Positions 1 through 10,064 of a stretch of 10,806 nt of DNA are shown in pieces. Position 1 is the first letter of the stretch, and each line of letters starts with the position of its first letter. Under the pieces are notes generated by a model that was not told the origin of the DNA, did not search any database, and saw only the letters and a program-made list of their open reading frames with translations. This DNA is from Pseudomonas sp. SST3 (GTDB taxonomy: Bacteria > Pseudomonadota > Gammaproteobacteria > Pseudomonadales > Pseudomonadaceae), in NCBI RefSeq assembly GCF_003325755.1, contig NZ_QORI02000046.1:1-10806 (forward strand), written 5' to 3'. The translations under genes and the position numbers were made by a program.

Positions 1-84
1 AATTTTTCCGGGGAAAATTTTGGGCCCCTTTTCCCCAAAGGGGAAACCCGGGGTTTTAAACCCCGGGTTTTAAAAGGGCCCCTT
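1..84. other. Sequencing or assembly artefact: homopolymer ladder in flow order
   Basis: Every base in this stretch belongs to a run of 2-5 identical bases, 24 runs in succession, and no ordinary coding or intergenic DNA looks like this. Read on the minus strand with runs collapsed, the order is AGC, then TACGTACGTCTG, then AGCATCGAT. The last 21 letters are the opening of the 32-flow Ion Torrent nucleotide order, and the AGC before them is the end of the preceding cycle. The stretch interrupts the yidC coding sequence. I infer that each flow of a bad read was called as several incorporations. It should be trimmed and not interpreted biologically. Confidence 0.93.
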
Positions 85-811
85 GGTCCAGAGTGCTGCG
101 CCCAGATAGGTCGCGGTTCCGGTTGCTGTGCTGGATGACGGGTCGCCAACTGTCGTCACGCTTGAGCTGACCGAACATATAACCGGTCCAGGGCTCCTGG
201 CTCTGGTTGTCGATCAGATAGCGCACGCCCAGATCGTAATCGCCACGATCGAAGGTGAAACGCTTGGTGTAGTTGACGCCGTCTTCGTTGTACTTCAGAT
301 CGACGACCAGCTGATCCTGACCTTCTGCCAACTGATACTGCTGCTGTTCGCTGCTGTACAGCGGCCGGCCGGTGGCCTTGTCTGGACCGTCGCCTATCAA
401 GCCGCTCTGGGCTTCATAGGTTCTTTCACCGCTTCGCTCGAAAAGCTGGAACGGTACATCCGGTCGATCCTGGCGACGAGGAAATTCTGGCAAGCGTAGA
501 TCAACGATGTCGCCGCCACGAGGATCGATCGCGACGTCCAGCACGTCGGTGCGAACGCGAATTAGCTGCGAGCTGGCCTGGGTTTCCGGAAGCGCGCTGG
601 CAGGCTGCTCGCCTCCGACGGCGGGAATATCACCCTGCGTACCTTCTGCGCTGGCAGCTGACGGGGTGTCCGGAAGTTGAGCAGTCGACGGTTGTTCCTG
701 ACTTGTCTCGGCAGGCAAGGCAGCTTGGCCATAGTCCTGATTCCACTGAAGAACCATCAGGTAGGCAACGACTGCCAGTGCGACAAGCAGAATCGAGCGT
801 TTGATATCCAT
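85..811 (-). CDS. yidC: YidC membrane protein insertase, N-terminal part only, truncated and frameshifted in this sequence
   Basis: YidC (Oxa1/Alb3 family) inserts and folds inner-membrane proteins, alone or with SecYEG. The ATG at 809-811 opens a protein starting MDIKRSILLVALAVVAYL, the N-terminal transmembrane anchor (about residues 4-22). A variable Ala/Pro/Gln/Ser-rich linker (about 29-80) and the start of the periplasmic beta-sandwich domain (from about 83, with DVAIDPRGGDIVDL) follow. Full YidC of this group is about 560 residues, so the conserved membrane core is missing because the artefact at 1-84 ends the sequence. The frame also breaks after FGQLKRDDS (residue 221). Dropping one base at 148-149 restores GDPSSSTATGTATYLGAALWT, which fits the family, whereas the unbroken frame gives WRPVIQHSNRNRDLSG, which does not. 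I infer a sequencing error, not a real pseudogene. It starts 2 bp after the yidD stop and is probably in the same operon. Confidence 0.9.
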
Positions 812-813
812 GG

Positions 814-1059
814 TTACTCGGTCATCGAAGATGAATTGGAGGTGTGGTTGGAAGGCACGGGATCATAGCCGCCCGGATTCCATGGATGGCAACGGCCAAG
901 CCTGCGCAGGCTCAGCCAGCCACCGCGCAGCAGACCATGAGTTTCAATGGCCTCTTGTGCGTAGCAGGAGCAACTTGGGTAGAAGCGACAATGGCTCGCC
1001 ATCATGGGACTGATGGCATACCGGTAGATCCGAATCGGGATCAAAGCCAGTTTACGCAT
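814..1059 (-). CDS. yidD: YidD, membrane protein insertion efficiency factor
   Basis: An 81-residue protein of the YidD family (formerly DUF37), a small peripheral inner-membrane protein that aids YidC-dependent insertion. The family signature is clear: an N-terminal amphipathic segment ([17 protein letters not shown]), then [19 protein letters not shown] with clustered cysteines (residues about 24-42), and [24 protein letters not shown] (about 46-69), followed by a short polar tail. The ATG at 1057-1059 lies within the last codons of rnpA, and the two genes overlap by 8 bp in different frames, which suggests translational coupling. Its TAA stop is 2 bp before the yidC ATG. The order rpmH-rnpA-yidD-yidC is conserved across many bacteria. 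Length is normal for the family. Confidence 0.96.
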   Translation of the reverse strand: MRKLALIPIRIYRYAISPMMASHCRFYPSCSCYAQEAIETHGLLRGGWLSLRRLGRCHPWNPGGYDPVPSNHTSNSSSMTE

Positions 1060-1447
1060 GGGCGGGCTTGCCCTGTTCCGGATGATTGGCGGTCTGTGAG
1101 GGGGTGCGAGACAACCGTCTCCAGAGCTTGGCGAATTGCCGTGCCAGTTCGGGATTATCCAGATCAGCCAATCCCTTGCGCGAGATAACCACGATGTCCC
1201 ACCCCGTCAGTTCCGTCTGGTGGAGACGAAAGGTTTCGCGCAGTTGACGCTTGATGCGATTGCGCTCCACCGCGAGCTTGACGCTCTTCTTGCCGATCAC
1301 CAGCCCGATACGGGGATGCGGCAGTCCGTTTTCGCGTACCAGGAGCAGGACATTCCTGCCCGGTAACTTGCCGGAAGGGGAGTCGAAGACTGCTTTGAAC
1401 TGGCGCGGGGTCAGCAGTCGCTTTTCCCGAGCGAAGTCTCGACTCAC
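1052..1447 (-). CDS. rnpA: Ribonuclease P protein component
   Basis: RnpA is the basic protein subunit that joins the RnpB RNA in RNase P, which removes 5' leaders from pre-tRNAs. The protein is 131 residues, starting SRDF(A)[18 protein letters not shown]. It carries the diagnostic RNR block [16 protein letters not shown] (about residues 59-74), then [12 protein letters not shown] (82-93) and a C-terminal helix [15 protein letters not shown]. The start is a GTG at 1445-1447, preceded by a purine-rich stretch (GGAAAAGG on the minus strand). No in-frame ATG gives a better N-terminus, and Pseudomonas RnpA proteins also begin (V)SRDF. It sits 17 bp after the rpmH stop and overlaps the yidD start by 8 bp. 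It is co-transcribed with rpmH from the promoter at 1658-1686. Confidence 0.96.
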   Translation of the reverse strand: MSRDFAREKRLLTPRQFKAVFDSPSGKLPGRNVLLLVRENGLPHPRIGLVIGKKSVKLAVERNRIKRQLRETFRLHQTELTGWDIVVISRKGLADLDNPELARQFAKLWRRLSRTPSQTANHPEQGKPAHA

Positions 1448-1464
1448 TACCTTTTCCGACGTGT

Positions 1465-1599
1465 TCAGACTGCCAGGCGCTTACGACCTTTGGCGCGACG
1501 ACGCGACAGGACGGCGCGGCCGTTCTTGGTGGCCATGCGAGCACGGAAACCGTGGGTACGAGCGCGCTTGAGTGTGCTGGGTTGGAAAGTGCGTTTCAT
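1465..1599 (-). CDS. rpmH: 50S ribosomal protein L34
   Basis: A 44-residue, very basic protein that begins [20 protein letters not shown], continues [15 protein letters not shown] and ends AKGRKRLAV. This matches the nearly invariant bacterial L34 sequence, so identification is secure despite the short length. L34 is a small protein of the large ribosomal subunit. The ATG at 1597-1599 is preceded by AGGTAA on the minus strand (1606-1611), six bases upstream, a good ribosome-binding site. It is the first gene of the leftward operon and lies beside oriC as in most bacteria. The TGA stop (1465-1467) is 17 bp before the rnpA GTG. Nothing is unusual in length or sequence. Confidence 0.98.
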   Translation of the reverse strand: MKRTFQPSTLKRARTHGFRARMATKNGRAVLSRRRAKGRKRLAV

Positions 1600-1657
1600 G
1601 ATGCGTTACCTGGTGATCCGTTGCGGGCCGGAATGGCCCCCTTTTAAGAGACCGGCG

Positions 1658-1686
1658 ATTGTAGAGAAGCCGCGCTGTCAGGTCAA
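1658..1686 (-). promoter_or_regulatory. Sigma70 promoter of the rpmH-rnpA-yidD-yidC operon
   Basis: On the minus strand a -35 TTGACC (1681-1686) and a -10 TACAAT (1658-1663) are separated by exactly 17 bp. Each hexamer has five of six consensus bases. Transcription would start near 1651, giving a leader of about 50 nt before the rpmH ATG. That leader can form a short GC hairpin (GGGCC at 1625-1629 with GGCCC at 1635-1639). Position, orientation and quality fit a strong ribosomal-protein promoter pointing away from oriC. Confidence 0.85.
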
Positions 1687-1700
1687 TTTCCGGCCAGCGA

Positions 1701-1780
1701 GATGAGGACAGAAAATAGTAAGAAAGAAAGAGAGTTAAAGCTCTTCTTAATGCAATGCTTATAAATGTATAACGAGAAAT
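1701..1780. other. Candidate DNA unwinding element of oriC
   Basis: By hand count 56 of these 80 bases are A or T (70%), against a window that is clearly G+C-rich. The left part is purine-rich on the plus strand (AGAAAGAAAGAGAG at 1721-1734) and the right part contains TTATAAATGTATAA (1759-1772). It adjoins the first DnaA box at 1782. This composition and position suit the duplex-opening element. I did not identify defined 13-mer repeats. Confidence 0.65.
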
Positions 1781-1781
1781 C

Positions 1782-1790
1782 TGTGGATAG
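1782..1790 (-). promoter_or_regulatory. DnaA box, one mismatch (CTATCCACA on minus strand)
   Basis: TGTGGATAG differs from the consensus TGTGGATAA only in its last base. It lies directly beside the A+T-rich tract, where a box would anchor DnaA next to the opening site. Confidence 0.7.
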
Positions 1791-1898
1791 ATGGCTACAC
1801 AGGCTTTTCTACGGGGCTTACAGCGCTCGCGAGAGTTCTGTGCAAGCGGTGCGCTCACGGTGGGGATCCGTTGGATAGCCTGTGGATTGAATGGTGAC

Positions 1899-1907
1899 TT
1901 ATCAACA
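1899..1907 (+). promoter_or_regulatory. DnaA box variant TTATCAACA (copy 1)
   Basis: One mismatch from TTATCCACA (A for C at position 6). The same 9-mer plus its following G recurs at 1961-1970 in the same orientation, 62 bp away. Repetition within the oriC interval supports a DnaA-binding role. Confidence 0.65.
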
Positions 1908-1960
1908 GGCGGGTCTGTGACTAGACTGTCCACAGGCTTTTCCTAAGACATCAGGTTCGG

Positions 1961-1969
1961 TTATCAACA
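1961..1969 (+). promoter_or_regulatory. DnaA box variant TTATCAACA (copy 2)
   Basis: Identical to the 9-mer at 1899-1907 and in the same orientation. Between the two copies lies a weaker candidate, CTGTCCACA (1926-1934), with two mismatches to consensus. Together they form a plus-oriented array. Confidence 0.65.
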
Positions 1970-2032
1970 GAGCTTATGCAGAATGGTATTGCGGTTTTGG
2001 ATCGAATTCCTGCCCACCTTATAGCGCCGGAC

Positions 2033-2041
2033 TGTGGATAA
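2033..2041 (-). promoter_or_regulatory. Perfect DnaA box (TTATCCACA on minus strand)
   Basis: TGTGGATAA matches the consensus exactly and is the only perfect box in the interval. It lies 59 bp upstream of the dnaA start codon and covers the candidate -35 hexamer of the dnaA promoter (2035-2040). It could therefore serve both origin function and DnaA autoregulation. Confidence 0.88.
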
Positions 2042-2063
2042 CCGCTCGGCCGGGGGCTACAAT
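2035..2063 (+). promoter_or_regulatory. Candidate dnaA promoter
   Basis: A good -10 hexamer TACAAT (2058-2063) lies 17 bp after TGGATA (2035-2040), which matches TTGACA at four of six positions. The start of transcription would be near 2070, about 30 nt before the GTG of dnaA. The weak -35 lies inside the perfect DnaA box, so bound DnaA should occlude RNA polymerase. The regulation is inferred from this overlap. Confidence 0.6.
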
Positions 2064-2100
2064 GGCTGCCGTTTAAGCTCGACAGCGTCTAGGAGATTCC

Positions 2101-3552
2101 GTGTCGGTGGAACTTTGGCAGCAGTGCATTGACCTCTTGAGAGATGAGCTGCCGGCCCAGCAATTCAACACATGGATCCGTCCGCTCCAGGTCGAAGCCG
2201 AGGGAGATGAACTGCGCGTCTATGCGCCTAACCGGTTCGTCCTCGATTGGGTCAACGAGAAGTATCTGTCTCGATTGCTCGAGCTGCTTTCCGAGCGCGC
2301 CACCGGTTTGGCTCCGTCTTTGTCCTTATTGATAGGCAGTAGGCGAAGTGCCGCAGCGCTTCCGTCGGCATCGGTCGCTCGCACTCAACAGCAGGCGGGC
2401 TCGCCCGCTGCCTCCGCGCCACCACAGGCTTCGTTGGCCGAGCCCTCGGTTGCGGCGGCAATCGAGCCTGCCGTTGCACCGGCGCCTGCGAGGGCGGAAC
2501 GCAACGTTCAGGTTGAAGGCGGGCTCAAACACACTAGTTATCTCAATCGAACCTTTACCTTCGAGAACTTCGTCGAAGGTAAGTCCAACCAGCTGGCTCG
2601 CGCTGCTGCATGGCAGGTTGCCGACAATCCGAAGCATGGCTACAACCCTCTGTTTCTCTACGGCGGTGTGGGCCTCGGCAAAACACACCTGATGCATGCG
2701 GTTGGCAATCACCTGCTGAAGAAGAACCCCAACGCCAAGGTGGTTTATCTTCATTCCGAGCGCTTCGTCGCCGATATGGTCAAGGCGCTGCAGCTCAACG
2801 CGATTAACGAGTTCAAGCGCTTCTATCGGTCCGTAGATGCGCTGTTGATCGATGACATCCAGTTCTTTGCCAAAAAAGAACGATCCCAGGAAGAGTTTTT
2901 CCACACCTTCAACGCCCTGCTTGAGGGTGGGCAACAGGTGATTCTTACCAGTGACCGTTATCCAAAGGAAATCGACGGGCTCGAGGAAAGGCTGAAGTCT
3001 CGCTTCGGTTGGGGCTTGACCGTGGCTGTCGAGCCGCCGGAGCTAGAAACCCGAGTGGCGATCCTGATGAAAAAGGCGGATCAGGCCAACGTCGACCTGC
3101 CTCATGATGCGGCGTTCTTTATCGCGCAGCGGATCCGCTCGAATGTCCGTGAGCTGGAAGGCGCGCTGAAGCGGGTGATCGCTCATGCCCACTTCATGGG
3201 GCGCGATATCACCATCGAACTCATTCGCGAATCGCTAAAGGACTTGCTTGCCCTGCAGGATAAGCTGGTAAGCGTCGATAATATCCAGCGCACCGTCGCG
3301 GAATACTACAAAATCAAAATATCCGACCTGCTGTCGAAACGACGTTCGCGCTCGGTTGCACGGCCGCGCCAGGTCGCGATGGCTTTGTCCAAAGAACTCA
3401 CCAACCATAGCCTTCCCGAAATCGGCGATGCGTTTGGTGGGCGTGATCACACGACGGTGTTACATGCCTGTCGTAAGATTGCGGAACTTCGCGAATTGGA
3501 TGCTGATATTCGCGAAGATTACAAAAACCTGCTGCGTACTTTGACAACCTGA
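2101..3552 (+). CDS. dnaA: Chromosomal replication initiator protein DnaA
   Basis: DnaA is the AAA+ initiator that binds the boxes in oriC, melts the A+T tract and loads DnaB helicase. The protein has 483 residues in four parts. Domain I (1 to about 75, starting [17 protein letters not shown]) mediates oligomerisation and DnaB contact. An Ala/Pro-rich linker (about 82-135) follows. The AAA+ domain has Walker A GGVGLGKT (188-195), Walker B LLIDDIQF (248-255), sensor I ILTSDR (281-286) and sensor [13 protein letters not shown] (347-357). Domain IV contains [16 protein letters not shown] and the DNA-binding signature [11 protein letters not shown] (446-456). The start is GTG at 2101 with AGGAGA at 2091-2096. 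It is the first gene of dnaA-dnaN-recF-gyrB. It appears intact. Confidence 0.99.
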   Translation: MSVELWQQCIDLLRDELPAQQFNTWIRPLQVEAEGDELRVYAPNRFVLDWVNEKYLSRLLELLSERATGLAPSLSLLIGSRRSAAALPSASVARTQQQAGSPAASAPPQASLAEPSVAAAIEPAVAPAPARAERNVQVEGGLKHTSYLNRTFTFENFVEGKSNQLARAAAWQVADNPKHGYNPLFLYGGVGLGKTHLMHAVGNHLLKKNPNAKVVYLHSERFVADMVKALQLNAINEFKRFYRSVDALLIDDIQFFAKKERSQEEFFHTFNALLEGGQQVILTSDRYPKEIDGLEERLKSRFGWGLTVAVEPPELETRVAILMKKADQANVDLPHDAAFFIAQRIRSNVRELEGALKRVIAHAHFMGRDITIELIRESLKDLLALQDKLVSVDNIQRTVAEYYKIKISDLLSKRRSRSVARPRQVAMALSKELTNHSLPEIGDAFGGRDHTTVLHACRKIAELRELDADIREDYKNLLRTLTT

Positions 3553-3588
3553 CAGACTGCGGCCAATTAATAGGCAAGGGACCAGACC

Positions 3589-4692
3589 ATGCATTTCACT
3601 ATTCAGCGCGAAGCCCTGTTGAAACCCCTGCAGTTGGTGGCTGGCGTCGTCGAACGGCGCCAGACGTTGCCGGTGTTGTCCAACGTGCTACTGGTGGTTC
3701 AGGACCATCAGTTGTCGCTTACCGGTACGGATCTTGAGGTTGAGCTGGTTGGCCGCGTGGCTCTGGAAGATGCATCCGAGCCAGGCGAGATCACTGTACC
3801 GGCGCGTAAGTTGATGGATATCTGTAAGAGCCTGCAGCCTGACGCGCTGATCGATATCCGTCTGGATGATCAGAAGGTGGTGATCAAATCGGGGCGTAGC
3901 CGTTTTTCCCTTTCCACTCTGCCGGCCAATGATTTTCCCACGGTTGAGGAAGGCCCGGGCTCGCTGAACTTCAGCGTTAACCAGGGCAAGATGCGTCGTC
4001 TTATCGAACGCAGCAGCTTTGCTATGGCTCAGCAGGATGTGCGCTATTACTTGAACGGAATGCTGCTCGAGGTCTCCAGCGGCATGCTGCGTGCGGTCGC
4101 GACCGATGGCCATCGCCTAGCGATGTGCTCCATGCAGGCCGGCATCGAACAACCGGATCGCCACCAGGTCATCGTTCCACGCAAGGGCATTCTCGAGCTG
4201 GCGCGTCTGCTGACCGATCAGGACGGCGACGTCAGCATCGTGCTGGGTCAGCATCATATTCGAGCGACGACCGGCGAATTCACCTTTACCTCCAAGTTGG
4301 TGGACGGAAAGTTTCCCGATTACGAGCGAGTCCTGCCTCGTGGTGGCGACAAGCTGGTGGTTGGCGAACGCCAGACCCTCCGGGAAGCATTCAGCCGCAC
4401 GGCGATCCTCTCTAACGAAAAGTACCGCGGAATCCGTCTTCAGCTAGAAAACGGACTACTGAAGATCCAGGCGAACAACCCCGAGCAGGAAGAGGCTGAG
4501 GAGGAAGTCGCTGTCGACTATTCAGGCGGGTCGCTGGAGATAGGCTTCAACGTTAGCTACTTGCTCGATGTGTTGGGCGTCATGACCACCGATCAGGTTC
4601 GATTGATACTTTCCGATGCGAATAGCAGCGCGCTGGTACAGGAGTTCGATAACGATGACTCGGCCTACGTCGTAATGCCGATGCGTCTGTAG
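3589..4692 (+). CDS. dnaN: DNA polymerase III beta sliding clamp
   Basis: DnaN forms the ring-shaped dimer that tethers DNA polymerase III and other clamp-binding enzymes to DNA. The 367-residue length is normal. The N-terminus MHFTIQREALLKPLQLVAGVVERRQTLPVLSNVLL, the central DVRYYLNGMLLE and ATDGHRLAMC blocks, and the C-terminal YVVMPMRL are classic beta-clamp landmarks. Three repeated domains of about 120 residues each are expected from the family. The ATG at 3589 follows an AAGGGA site (3576-3581) by seven bases. It lies 36 bp after dnaA and 15 bp before recF, consistent with one operon. A perfect TTGACA sits at the end of dnaA (3541-3546), but I see no well-spaced -10 hexamer, so a separate dnaN promoter is not supported here. 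Confidence 0.98.
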   Translation: MHFTIQREALLKPLQLVAGVVERRQTLPVLSNVLLVVQDHQLSLTGTDLEVELVGRVALEDASEPGEITVPARKLMDICKSLQPDALIDIRLDDQKVVIKSGRSRFSLSTLPANDFPTVEEGPGSLNFSVNQGKMRRLIERSSFAMAQQDVRYYLNGMLLEVSSGMLRAVATDGHRLAMCSMQAGIEQPDRHQVIVPRKGILELARLLTDQDGDVSIVLGQHHIRATTGEFTFTSKLVDGKFPDYERVLPRGGDKLVVGERQTLREAFSRTAILSNEKYRGIRLQLENGLLKIQANNPEQEEAEEEVAVDYSGGSLEIGFNVSYLLDVLGVMTTDQVRLILSDANSSALVQEFDNDDSAYVVMPMRL

Positions 4693-4707
4693 TGCGCTTC
4701 CAACTGA

Positions 4708-8231
<3,524 letters not shown>

Positions 8232-8265
8232 TGGAGGGCTTGATGCGATAAGCGCGTGTGCTAAC

Positions 8266-8290
8266 AAAACCCGGCGTAAGCCGGGTTTTT
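8266..8290 (+). terminator. Rho-independent terminator of the dnaA-gyrB operon
   Basis: AAAACCCGGC (8266-8275) and GCCGGGTTTT (8280-8289) form a perfect 10-bp stem around the loop GTAA, with five T residues at 8286-8290. It lies 34 bp after the gyrB stop. The final T is also the first base of parS site 3, so transcription is stopped at the edge of a ParB site. Confidence 0.92.
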
Positions 8291-8305
8291 GTTCCACGTG
8301 GAACA
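8290..8305. other. parS: parS site 3 (ParB-binding), intergenic and perfect
   Basis: TGTTCCACGTGGAACA is a perfect 16-bp palindrome identical to the Pseudomonas parS consensus. It is the only non-coding copy in the window, placed directly after the gyrB terminator and just before the regulatory region of ahpF. It is about 6.3 kb from the perfect DnaA box of oriC, close enough to serve origin segregation. Confidence 0.93.
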
Positions 8306-8307
8306 TC

Positions 8308-8345
8308 GATAGCGTTACTCGATGGCGTCGCTTGTCTTAATCAAT
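8308..8345 (+). promoter_or_regulatory. Candidate OxyR-binding site upstream of ahpF
   Basis: The OxyR pattern is four tetramers, ATAG-N7-CTAT-N7-ATAG-N7-CTAT. Here I read ATAG (8309-8312), CGAT (8320-8323), CTTG (8331-8334) and CAAT (8342-8345) at exactly the required spacing, 12 of 16 bases matching, with G before the first ATAG. It ends directly at the candidate -35 of ahpF, where an activator of this type sits. The third tetramer is poor, so this is a hypothesis strengthened by the gene it precedes. Confidence 0.42.
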
Positions 8346-8374
8346 TTTCGGAATCGCCTCTCGGCTCGTATGCT
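8346..8374 (+). promoter_or_regulatory. Candidate ahpF promoter
   Basis: TATGCT (8369-8374) resembles a -10 hexamer (four of six). The 17-bp-spaced -35 position holds TTTCGG (8346-8351), a poor match. A weak -35 next to a putative OxyR site is what an activator-dependent promoter would look like. Transcripts would have a leader of about 40 nt. Confidence 0.4.
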
Positions 8375-8419
8375 TTGGTCATTCAAAACTTCTCAACCTT
8401 CCAGCCAAGGGGAAATTTC

Positions 8420-9985
8420 ATGCTAGATAGCAATCTCACGACCCAGTTGAAGGCCTATCTTGAAAAGGTCACCCAGCCGTTCGAGATCGTTGCGTCCCTC
8501 GATGACGGTGCCAAATCCCAGGAAATGCTCAGCCTGCTGGAAGAGATCACCAGCCTGAGCGACAAGATTACGCTGCGTACTGACGGCGATGACGTGCGTA
8601 AGCCCTCGTTCGCACTCAACCGCATCGGTGGCAACATCAGCCTGCGTTTCGCTGGCATCCCGATGGGGCACGAATTCACCTCGCTGGTGCTCGCCCTGCT
8701 GCAGGTTGGCGGCCATCCGTCGAAGACTGCACCGGAAGTCATCGAGCAGATCCAGAACCTCGACGGCGAATACAACTTCGAAACCTACTTCTCGCTGTCC
8801 TGCCAGAACTGCCCGGACGTGGTCCAGGCACTGAACCTGATGGCGGTGCTCAACCCGAACATTCGCCATGTCGCCATCGACGGCGCGCTGTTCCAGGAAG
8901 AAGTCACGGTGCGTCAGGTCATGTCCGTACCGAGCATCTACCTTAACGGCGAGCTGTTCGGCCAGGGGCGCATGGGCGAGGAAGAGATTCTCGCCAAGCT
9001 CGACACCGGTGCTTCGGCCCGTGATGCCGAAAAGCTCAGCGCCAAGGACGGGTTCGACGTGCTGGTCGTTGGCGGTGGTCCGGCCGGCGCTGCCGCCGCC
9101 ATCTATGCCGCGCGCAAGGGCATCCGCACCGGTGTCGCCGCCGAGCGCTTCGGCGGTCAGGTGCTGGACACGATGGCCATCGAGAACTTCATCTCGGTCA
9201 ACGAGACCGAAGGCCCGAAGCTGGCCCGCGCGCTGGAAAACCACGTGCGCGAGTACGACGTCGACATCATGAACCTGCAGCGCGCTGCGGCACTGATTCC
9301 AGCCTCGACCGAGGGTGGATTGCATGAGATCAAATTGGAGAACGGCGGATCGCTGAAGGCCAAGACGTTGATCCTCGCTACCGGTGCGCGTTGGCGCGAA
9401 ATGAACGTGCCGGGTGAACAGGAATACCGTGGCCGTGGCGTCGCCTACTGCCCGCACTGCGACGGCCCGCTGTTCAAAGGTAAGCGTGTGGCGGTAATCG
9501 GTGGCGGCAACTCAGGCGTGGAAGCGGCCATCGACCTGGCCGGCATCGTCGCCCAGGTCACCCTGCTCGAGTTCGACAGTCAGCTGCGTGCCGATGCCGT
9601 GCTGCAGAAGAAGCTTCACAGCCTGCCCAACGTCACCGTCATCACCAGTGCGCTGACCAGCGAGGTCAGCGGCGACGGGCAGAAGGTCAACGGCCTGGTC
9701 TACAAGGATCGCAACTCCAGCGAGTTCCACACGCTGGAACTGGAAGGCATCTTCGTGCAGATCGGTCTGCTGCCCAACTCCGATTGGCTGAAGGGCACCG
9801 TTGAGCTCACTTCGCGCGGCGAGATCATCGTCGATGCGCGTGGCGAGACCTCGCTGCCGGGTATCTTCGCCGCGGGTGACGTGACCACCGTGCCGTACAA
9901 GCAGATCGTCATTGCCGTCGGCGAAGGTGCCAAGGCCTCGCTGAGTGCCTTCGATCACCTGATCCGCAGCTCGGTCGACGACTGA
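8420..9985 (+). CDS. ahpF: Alkyl hydroperoxide reductase subunit F (NADH/NADPH-dependent flavoprotein)
   Basis: AhpF passes electrons from NAD(P)H through FAD and two CxxC disulfides to the peroxiredoxin AhpC, which reduces peroxides in the cytoplasm. The 521 residues equal the family length. An N-terminal pair of thioredoxin-like folds carries SCQNC (C128 and C131). The thioredoxin-reductase-like part has the FAD-binding GGGPAG (218-223), the redox-active CPHC (344-347), the dinucleotide-binding GGGNSG (361-366) and GIFAAGD (481-487). I chose the ATG at 8420, with AGGGGA at 8408-8413. The frame stays open upstream to 8258, but that part runs through the terminator and parS. No ahpC lies in the window. 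Codons are strongly biased to C/G endings, as in a highly expressed gene. Confidence 0.97.
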   Translation: MLDSNLTTQLKAYLEKVTQPFEIVASLDDGAKSQEMLSLLEEITSLSDKITLRTDGDDVRKPSFALNRIGGNISLRFAGIPMGHEFTSLVLALLQVGGHPSKTAPEVIEQIQNLDGEYNFETYFSLSCQNCPDVVQALNLMAVLNPNIRHVAIDGALFQEEVTVRQVMSVPSIYLNGELFGQGRMGEEEILAKLDTGASARDAEKLSAKDGFDVLVVGGGPAGAAAAIYAARKGIRTGVAAERFGGQVLDTMAIENFISVNETEGPKLARALENHVREYDVDIMNLQRAAALIPASTEGGLHEIKLENGGSLKAKTLILATGARWREMNVPGEQEYRGRGVAYCPHCDGPLFKGKRVAVIGGGNSGVEAAIDLAGIVAQVTLLEFDSQLRADAVLQKKLHSLPNVTVITSALTSEVSGDGQKVNGLVYKDRNSSEFHTLELEGIFVQIGLLPNSDWLKGTVELTSRGEIIVDARGETSLPGIFAAGDVTTVPYKQIVIAVGEGAKASLSAFDHLIRSSVDD

Positions 9986-10000
9986 ACCTGAGGGTAAGAG

Positions 10001-10036
10001 AAAGGGGGAGCAGATTTCGGTCTGCTCCCCCTTTTT
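10001..10036 (+). terminator. Strong hairpin terminator between convergent ahpF and plsC
   Basis: AAAGGGGGAGCAGA (10001-10014) pairs perfectly with TCTGCTCCCCCTTT (10021-10034), a 14-bp stem with loop TTTCGG, followed by T residues to 10036. It lies 15 bp after the ahpF stop. On the minus strand the same hairpin is followed by TTTCTCTT, so it can also stop plsC transcription arriving from the right, whose stop codon is at 10065. Confidence 0.9.
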
Positions 10037-10064
10037 CGTTCGCGCCTACCTGCGTTTTATTCGC

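Larger units (their letters stand above)
1700..2045. other. oriC: Chromosomal replication origin (oriC)
   Basis: This is the gene-free interval between divergent rpmH and dnaA, where Pseudomonas origins lie. It holds an A+T-rich tract at the rpmH side and a spread of DnaA-box-like 9-mers: TGTGGATAG (1782-1790), TGTGGATTG (1881-1889), TTATCAACA (1899-1907), CTGTCCACA (1926-1934), TTATCAACA (1961-1969) and the perfect TGTGGATAA (2033-2041). Orientations are mixed: the 1782, 1881 and 2033 boxes read on the minus strand, the other three on the plus strand. DnaA binding here would open the A+T tract for helicase loading. The limits are approximate, and function is inferred from position and motif density. 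Confidence 0.88.

Noticed and set aside
1..84. The homopolymer ladder as a biological repeat or structured element
   Set aside because: Its run order equals a sequencing flow order and it breaks into yidC, so a technical origin explains it fully.
128..499. Plus-strand open frame of 123 codons opposite yidC
   Set aside because: It is antisense to a recognisable YidC N-terminal domain, with no domain of its own.
85..811. yidC as a genuine pseudogene
   Set aside because: YidC is essential in well-studied bacteria, and the truncation and frameshift both lie at the artefact-bearing end of the sequence, so sequencing error is far more likely.
1481..1933. Minus-strand open frame of 150 codons across rpmH and oriC
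   Set aside because: It overlaps the certain rpmH gene in another frame and runs through the rpmH promoter and DnaA boxes, so translation is implausible.
2326..2934. Minus-strand open frame (202 codons) opposite dnaA
   Set aside because: It lies inside conserved DnaA coding sequence and shows no plausible domain of its own.
3541..3572. TTGACA at the dnaA 3' end as a dnaN promoter
   Set aside because: The -35 is perfect, but 16-18 bp downstream there is no acceptable -10. TTAATA (3567-3572) would need a 20-bp spacer.
8258..8419. 54-codon N-terminal extension of ahpF
   Set aside because: The extension would run through the gyrB terminator hairpin, parS 3 and the candidate promoter. The ATG at 8420 has a good ribosome-binding site and gives exactly the family length of 521.
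8423..9457. Long minus-strand open frame (344 codons) opposite ahpF
   Set aside because: It is antisense to a fully recognisable AhpF, its composition follows the strong third-position bias of ahpF, and it has no family features.
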